In this document: positions 59,463-64,000 of the stretch, piece by piece | How the letters are laid out: every line of letters begins with the position of its first letter | Numbering within the stretch: the stretch's first letter is position 1 | From: Sutcliffiella rhizosphaerae | GTDB taxonomy: Bacteria; Bacillota; Bacilli; Bacillales; Bacillaceae_I | Assembly (NCBI RefSeq): GCF_917563925.1 | Contig: NZ_CAKJTJ010000003.1 | Location: 120,073 to 184,072, forward strand | Reading direction: 5' to 3' | DNA: 64,000 nucleotides | The notes under the pieces: model-generated | Told to the model about the DNA's origin: nothing | The model's input: the letters and a program-made list of their open reading frames with translations, nothing else | Databases searched by the model: none | Position numbers and translations under genes: made by a program

Positions 59463-60224
59463 TTATTGTACTAAAGGAATGAAATAATCATATGTTTCTG
59501 CATGCACATCATCATATCTCTCAAGTTTATAACCTGCTGGCTGAAAACCAAAACGAATCACAAGCTGAATATAGGAAAAGCAAAAAAACGCATCATCTGG
59601 CTTGCAATTTTCTAAAATAGCAAACAAGGTTGGGGGAATACGTTCCAAATAAACCCCTTCAAGGTTATCGCATAACACTTCAGCTTCCAATTCGCATCCT
59701 ACCTCACCAATCAGTTTGTCGCCAGTAGAGTTTGTTGTCCTCACATACAGTTGATTGGATTCTTTTATCCCTAGAAGACAAAGTGTTTTGTTAAAAGTAG
59801 AAAAAGATTCTCGGAATGGATAGGGTTTTTTCTCTGCCTCAAACTTTTGCCATACAAATAGCTTTTCTTTTTCCCATTTGGATAAAAGAAGCTGTTGCGA
59901 CCCGCCTGCTTTCATGCCTCCAACATATTTCCGAGCTGCTTGGATGGACTCCAATTTTTTATCTAATTCTGTTTTCCAGCTAGTAAGAAAATCCTTTTTT
60001 CTTTGATCGTCCACCTGAAAATAAAGTTTTATATCCTCAATAGAAATTTCAGCTTTCCTAAGTGAATCAATCATTTTGGCAACTTGAATTTGTTCCGCTG
60101 AATAGGCCCTATAGCCATTCTCCAGACGGGTTCCCGGAATCAATAGCCCTTTTTTATCATAAAATCTCAGCTTACTCGGTGCCAATCCTGTTCTCTTTGA
60201 AAATTCCTGTATAGTGAAATGCAT
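59463..60224 (-). CDS. MerR family regulator with GyrI-like effector domain
   Basis: A 253-residue regulator. The MerR winged helix is FTIQEFSKRTGLAPSKLRFYDKKGLL followed by YRAYSAEQIQVAKMIDSLRKAE (about 1-70), described here by its anchors; a coiled coil leads into a C-terminal domain (about 150-253) resembling GyrI/BmrR effector-binding folds. It starts four bases after the stop of the VOC gene, so both share one transcript. A MerR-type promoter with a 19-bp spacer precedes the pair. Its inducer is unknown. Confidence 0.85.
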   Translation of the reverse strand: MHFTIQEFSKRTGLAPSKLRFYDKKGLLIPGTRLENGYRAYSAEQIQVAKMIDSLRKAEISIEDIKLYFQVDDQRKKDFLTSWKTELDKKLESIQAARKYVGGMKAGGSQQLLLSKWEKEKLFVWQKFEAEKKPYPFRESFSTFNKTLCLLGIKESNQLYVRTTNSTGDKLIGEVGCELEAEVLCDNLEGVYLERIPPTLFAILENCKPDDAFFCFSYIQLVIRFGFQPAGYKLERYDDVHAETYDYFIPLVQ

Positions 60225-60228
60225 AAGG

Positions 60229-61059
60229 TTAATTCATTATATAGGACCAGACATTGATCCGATTATTATCAGGATCATAAAAGTGGAAACCACCCCATCC
60301 CTTTATCGGGTCACCTGCAATTTCCGAAGGTTTTATGCCACTTTTGATTAATTTGTTATATTCTTCAAAGAAAACATCAGGGCGGATATCATAGTAGGTC
60401 CTTGCTTTATTGTCATTTGGTGCTTCGATTTTTTCATCCGTTTTTAAAAGCCAAATATGATCCCAAAAACATTCATTCAAAGCATTCCTGTCATAAGCAT
60501 CCTCTGTGCGCATAAGTGCATATCCTTTAACTGCATCTACTTCCACTGTTTCAAATCCGAGATGCTTTTCGTACCACGAGGCAGACTTTACTGGATCATT
60601 TACTTGAATGATGGAATTGACTTTTCCGAAACCGTGAACCCCTGCTGCAGGGTATTCCTTTTTCTCATCATCAGCTCCTAGCCCTTCTTCAATAACTCTC
60701 AATTTCGTATGGTCGAAAGCAATTATATCGCAATATTTTTGCCCGTTTGGAAGTGTATGTATGTTTGAAGATTCCACCTGTTTACTGTTTAAATAGTCAA
60801 TAGTGTTCTCCATGTCAAATGTCGTAAACCCAAGAGTGACGTTACCTTCCTTACTTAAGGACTTTAAGTGCTCATAGTCCCCGTCAAAAGACTTTAACGT
60901 TACCATCCCAAACCGGGGAAGCTTCATAAAAGCCTTTCTACCAATCCATGAAGTTACTTGATCTACACATTTCCATCCCAACACTTCTTGATACCATTGA
61001 ACCCCTTCCTCAAACTTATCTGACTTTACCATAATAAAGCCGCCATCCCATCGAAACAT
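60229..61059 (-). CDS. Two-domain VOC (glyoxalase/bleomycin-resistance fold) protein
   Basis: A 276-residue protein made of two VOC modules: about 1-130 (KFEEGVQWYQEVLGWKC to HTKLRVIEEG) and 145-276 (VNDPVKSASWYEKHLGFET to FHFYDPDNNRINVWSYIMN). Such proteins bind, modify or sequester small molecules, often via metal sites; the substrate is not predictable. I use ATG 61059 rather than GTG 61068, which would overlap the GGAG binding site. It is the first gene of the pair with the MerR regulator, suggesting inducible detoxification or resistance. Confidence 0.85.
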   Translation of the reverse strand: MFRWDGGFIMVKSDKFEEGVQWYQEVLGWKCVDQVTSWIGRKAFMKLPRFGMVTLKSFDGDYEHLKSLSKEGNVTLGFTTFDMENTIDYLNSKQVESSNIHTLPNGQKYCDIIAFDHTKLRVIEEGLGADDEKKEYPAAGVHGFGKVNSIIQVNDPVKSASWYEKHLGFETVEVDAVKGYALMRTEDAYDRNALNECFWDHIWLLKTDEKIEAPNDNKARTYYDIRPDVFFEEYNKLIKSGIKPSEIAGDPIKGWGGFHFYDPDNNRINVWSYIMN

Positions 61060-61096
61060 AGCAATCACACTCCATTTCTGTATTAGTTACATTTAT

Positions 61097-61127
61097 AGGA
61101 TAAAGGTTAAACCTGGTTTAATGTCAA
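61097..61127 (-). promoter_or_regulatory. MerR-type promoter with 15-bp palindromic operator
   Basis: On the minus strand: consensus TTGACA, a 19-bp spacer and TATCCT. The spacer contains the perfect 7-1-7 palindrome TTAAACC-A-GGTTTAA (61107-61121). Overlong spacers with a central dyad are the mark of MerR-activated promoters. Confidence 0.88.
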
Positions 61128-61359
61128 TGAATTTTCTGATTTTTTTTATCTATAAAAAGAAATACGCGGGTTGTAGAAGGTAGTTAGAACGCCTCTAGAT
61201 CAACGGTGCGCAACATGAAGTACGAAAGTTTTTAGAGGTAAGCGCTATCAATCTTCCTTTTTTGTTTCTATCTGAAACTTTGCATGATAAAATGAAGGAG
61301 ATAAAGGTTGAAAAGCCGAATGACTACTATTTACTTATAATCAAAGGGGGACTCCGAAA

Positions 61360-62601
61360 GTGAAATTAGCACAACAAGATCAACAAGTGTTTCAATCCAT
61401 CCAGGACGAACTAGCAAGACAGCGTACGAAAATTGAATTGATTGCTTCTGAAAACTTTGTAAGTGAAGCAGTTATGGAAGCACAAGGTTCTGTCTTGACG
61501 AACAAATATGCAGAAGGATATCCAGGCCGTCGTTATTATGGTGGTTGTGAACACGTAGACGTAGCAGAGAATATTGCCCGTGACCGTGCCAAGGAAATTT
61601 TCGGAGCCGAACATGCAAATGTTCAACCACACTCTGGTGCCCAGGCGAATATGGCCGTTTATTTTACCATTTTGGAACAAGGTGACACTGTCCTTGGGAT
61701 GAACCTTTCCCACGGTGGACATTTGACACATGGAAGCCCTGTAAACTTTAGTGGAATTCAATATAATTTCGTGGAATATGGAGTGGACAAGGATTCCCAT
61801 ACCATTAACTATGAGGATGTAGCAGAAAAAGCGAGATTACATAAACCGAAGCTAATCGTGGCTGGAGCTAGTGCATATCCTCGTGCAATTGATTTTGCTA
61901 AATTCCGTGAGATTGCAGACGAAGTTGGCGCCTACCTAATGGTCGACATGGCTCATATTGCTGGCCTTGTTGCAGCTGGCCTGCATCAAAACCCAGTGCC
62001 TTATGCAGACTTTGTAACGACGACCACTCACAAAACATTGCGTGGCCCTCGTGGTGGAATGATTCTTTGCAAGGAAGAATGGGCAAAGAAAATTGATAAA
62101 TCCATTTTCCCAGGACTTCAAGGTGGACCGCTAATGCACGTAATTGCAGCCAAAGCAGTAGCGTTTGGTGAAGCATTGCAGCCTACATTTAAAGACTATG
62201 CGCAAAAAATTATAGATAATGCACACCGATTAGCAGAAGCATTGAAACAAGAAGGACTAGAACTCGTATCTGACGGAACAGACAACCATTTACTGTTAGT
62301 AGACGTCCGTTCACTTTCTATTACCGGAAAAATCGCTGAGAAGGTTCTGGACGAAGTAGGAATTACAGTGAATAAAAACACGATTCCATTTGATCCAGAA
62401 AGTCCATTTGTAACAAGTGGAGTTCGTATTGGTACTGCAGCTGTTACTAGTCGCGGCTTCACATTAGAAGACATGGATGAAATCGCGTCTATCATTGCCT
62501 TCACATTGAAAAATCATGAAGATGAAGCAAAATTAGAAGAAGCAAAAGCACGAGTAGAAGCAGTTTCTGGAAAATATGAACTATATCCTGCATTAGGGTA
62601 A
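61360..62601 (+). CDS. glyA: Serine hydroxymethyltransferase
   Basis: A 413-residue PLP enzyme interconverting serine and glycine with tetrahydrofolate. [27 protein letters not shown] and [11 protein letters not shown] are conserved, and the PLP Lys is Lys225 in [14 protein letters not shown]. The start is GTG 61360 behind AAAGGGGGACTCC. In B. subtilis glyA belongs to the PurR regulon; I could not identify convincing PurBoxes in the 290-bp upstream gap, which otherwise holds the divergent MerR-type promoter. Confidence 0.96.
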   Translation: MKLAQQDQQVFQSIQDELARQRTKIELIASENFVSEAVMEAQGSVLTNKYAEGYPGRRYYGGCEHVDVAENIARDRAKEIFGAEHANVQPHSGAQANMAVYFTILEQGDTVLGMNLSHGGHLTHGSPVNFSGIQYNFVEYGVDKDSHTINYEDVAEKARLHKPKLIVAGASAYPRAIDFAKFREIADEVGAYLMVDMAHIAGLVAAGLHQNPVPYADFVTTTTHKTLRGPRGGMILCKEEWAKKIDKSIFPGLQGGPLMHVIAAKAVAFGEALQPTFKDYAQKIIDNAHRLAEALKQEGLELVSDGTDNHLLLVDVRSLSITGKIAEKVLDEVGITVNKNTIPFDPESPFVTSGVRIGTAAVTSRGFTLEDMDEIASIIAFTLKNHEDEAKLEEAKARVEAVSGKYELYPALG

Positions 62602-62620
62602 GGTCAGCCACCAGTCTAAG

Positions 62621-62651
62621 AAGAGGTCTTTTGTTAGATCTCTTTTTTTTC
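62621..62651 (+). terminator. Terminator of glyA
   Basis: AAGAGGTCT pairs with AGATCTCTT (one G-U), followed by eight T. Confidence 0.85.
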
Positions 62652-62759
62652 TTGCAAAAGAACTTGATTCACCCTAAATTTTTCTGTAGAATCAATGGAA
62701 GTGTGATTTGAGACATATGAGCAGTTTTTGATAAAACTTAATAAAAGGAGAGATTTCGA

Positions 62760-63389
62760 ATGGCAAAAGTGTACGTTTTTGATCATCCGTTAATTCAACA
62801 CAAACTTACATACATCCGTGACAAACATACTGGAACAAAAGAGTTTCGTGAACTAGTTGATGAGGTCGCAAGTCTAATGGCATTCGAGATTACCCGTGAC
62901 TTACCACTTGAAGAAGTGGATGTAGAAACTCCGGTTTCCATCTCCAAATCCAACGTATTAGCAGGCAAAAAATTAGGTATTGTTCCTATTTTACGTGCTG
63001 GACTTGGCATGGTAGAAGGAATGCTCAAACTAATTCCAGCAGCGAAAGTAGGACATGTTGGTCTTTACCGTGACCCAGAAACACTCCAACCTGTTGAGTA
63101 TTATGTAAAGTTACCTTCTGATGTCGAAGAGAGAGACTTCATCGTAGTGGACCCAATGCTGGCAACAGGCGGATCTGCTATCGAAGCTATCAACTCTTTG
63201 AAAAAGCGCGGCGCGAAAAACATCAAATTCATGTGCCTAATTGCTGCCCCAGAAGGAGTAGAGGTTTTCCAAAAAGCACACCCTGACGTGGACATCTACA
63301 TCGCGGCACTTGATGAAAAGCTGAATGAAAAAGGTTACATTGTACCAGGCCTTGGCGATGCAGGCGATAGACTTTACGGAACAAAATAA
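62760..63389 (+). CDS. upp: Uracil phosphoribosyltransferase
   Basis: A 209-residue enzyme making UMP from uracil and PRPP. The PRPP-binding loop is [16 protein letters not shown], with [13 protein letters not shown] (substrate region) and the C-terminal [17 protein letters not shown] uracil-binding motif. AAAGGAGAG lies before ATG. Length and C-terminus match B. subtilis Upp. It follows glyA behind a terminator and is itself followed by a terminator and repeat arrays to the window end. Confidence 0.96.
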   Translation: MAKVYVFDHPLIQHKLTYIRDKHTGTKEFRELVDEVASLMAFEITRDLPLEEVDVETPVSISKSNVLAGKKLGIVPILRAGLGMVEGMLKLIPAAKVGHVGLYRDPETLQPVEYYVKLPSDVEERDFIVVDPMLATGGSAIEAINSLKKRGAKNIKFMCLIAAPEGVEVFQKAHPDVDIYIAALDEKLNEKGYIVPGLGDAGDRLYGTK

Positions 63390-63398
63390 TGAAGAGAA

Positions 63399-63433
63399 GA
63401 GCACTTTCCCACCCACTGGAGAGTGCTTTTTAT
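63399..63433 (+). terminator. Terminator of upp
   Basis: AGCACTTTCC pairs with GGAGAGTGCT around an 8-base loop, followed by T residues. Confidence 0.9.
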
Positions 63434-63456
63434 TGTGAAAAATAATGAGTTTGTTA

Positions 63457-63560
63457 ACTTCGGTGGAAAAATGATCAAGTTGATGCGGAATCGGGGAAAG
63501 TTCGTGCCAAAACACGGTAAGTTGGTGCCAAACTAAGGGGAGTTCGTGCGAAACGTCACT
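63457..63560. repeat. 21-bp array, five units (AGTTSGTGCSAAA word)
   Basis: Units start at 63457 (decayed), 63478, 63499, 63520 and 63541, exactly 21 bp apart. Typical units read AGTTCGTGCCAAA or AGTTGGTGCCAAA plus eight variable bases. Confidence 0.88.
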
Positions 63561-63574
63561 GAGAGCAGTCGCTA

Positions 63575-63690
63575 TCATCCGATTAAATCCGGTTTGACGA
63601 ATAATTAATCCGAATCTGCTGATAATTAATCCGATTTCCCCATTATTTAATCCAAATCCACTGATAATAAATCCTAGTCTCAAAATTCCC
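63575..63690. repeat. 21-bp array, five units (ATAATTAATCCGA word)
   Basis: AATCC recurs at 63586, 63607, 63628, 63649 and 63670, each time preceded by an ATAATT-like stretch. It directly follows the AGTTSGTGC array. Confidence 0.88.
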
Positions 63691-63817
63691 TCTGGAACTT
63701 TGGAAAAACCATGCCCCCTAGTTATAAAAAAAGCAAATCTCCTACTTTCATGGGGATATGCGGTGATTATTAGTTTTATGGTGGGTAATTTATGGGCTTA
63801 GTTAAACAAGGACTTTA

Positions 63818-64000
63818 AGTTGGTGCGAAAACGTGTCGAGTTGGTGCGAAATTGGTGCTAGTTCGTGCCAAAATGAGTAAAGTTGGTGCCAAACTAAGGG
63901 GAGTTCGTGCGAAACGTCACTGAGAGCAGTCGCTATCATCCGATTAAATCCGGTTTGACGAATAATTAATCCGAATCTGCTGATAATTAATCCGATTTCC
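63818..64000. repeat. Second copy of the paired 21-bp arrays, cut by the window edge
   Basis: AGTT units start at 63818, 63839, 63860, 63881 and 63902. The last 121 bp of the window (63880-64000) repeat 63519-63639 without a difference. The 63691-63817 stretch between the copies shows nothing recognisable. Confidence 0.9.

Noticed and set aside
61069..61359. PurR boxes before glyA
   Set aside because: Only weak CGAA-like words were found, without the paired spacing of known PurBoxes.

Overview
The window is chromosomal DNA of a low-GC, endospore-forming Bacillaceae bacterium (Bacillus in the broad sense). Gene content and order follow the Bacillus subtilis ywd-ywl segment: ywdK, hemQ, pta, lipL, rsfA, ywfO, ywgA, ywhB, ywhD, pbpG, speE-speB, ywiB-argS, uvsE-ywjE, fadF, rpoE, pyrG, ywjG, spo0F, fbaA, tal, murAB, glpX, rho, rpmE, tdk, prfA-prmC, spoIIR, ywlB, ywlC, mntP, ywlE, rpiB, ywlG, glyA, upp. 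Sporulation and germination genes (gerQ, cwlJ, rsfA, pbpG, spo0F, spoIIR) show a spore former. Family names rest on recognising motifs in the translations; no database search was run.

Layout. 0-5 kb: tail of an unidentified gene, ywdK, and a frameshifted secreted PL9-type pectate lyase behind a perfect catabolite-responsive element (cre). 5-10 kb: gerQ, cwlJ and hemQ on the minus strand, then pta (with an activating-type cre) and lipL. 10-22 kb: rsfA, ywfO, ywgA, tautomerase, ywhD, pbpG, the polyamine pair speE-speB, ywiB-argS and a small XapX gene. 22-36 kb: uvsE and a phospholipase-D-type cardiolipin synthase on the minus strand, then a fatty/branched-chain acyl-CoA oxidation cluster (fadF, thiolase, 3-hydroxyacyl-CoA dehydrogenase, two acyl-CoA dehydrogenases, TetR regulator, fused isobutyryl-CoA mutase). 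36-48 kb: rpoE, pyrG with its CTP-sensing leader, spo0F, fbaA, tal, murAB, glpX, rho, a zinc-independent type L31 and tdk. 48-64 kb: lipoprotein, prfA-prmC, spoIIR, ywlB, a DnaA-box cluster at ywlC, mntP, ywlE, an MCP, rpiB, ywlG, an inserted VOC/MerR module, glyA and upp.

How the genes work together. The 24-36 kb cluster is one regulon: identical-type 18-bp palindromes sit inside the fadF promoter and upstream of thl, and a TetR protein is encoded in the same cluster. CcpA sites mark pta, the pectate lyase, thl and possibly fbaA. The VOC/MerR pair carries its own 19-bp-spacer MerR promoter.

The most unusual signal is outside the genes. Many intergenic regions carry degenerate tandem arrays with an exact 21-bp period (a core of about 13 conserved bases plus about 8 variable bases) or a 51-bp period built around an inverted repeat. 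Different arrays use different core words, some words recur at distant loci in either orientation, and phase is kept over five or six units. I know of no description of such a system and cannot assign a function.
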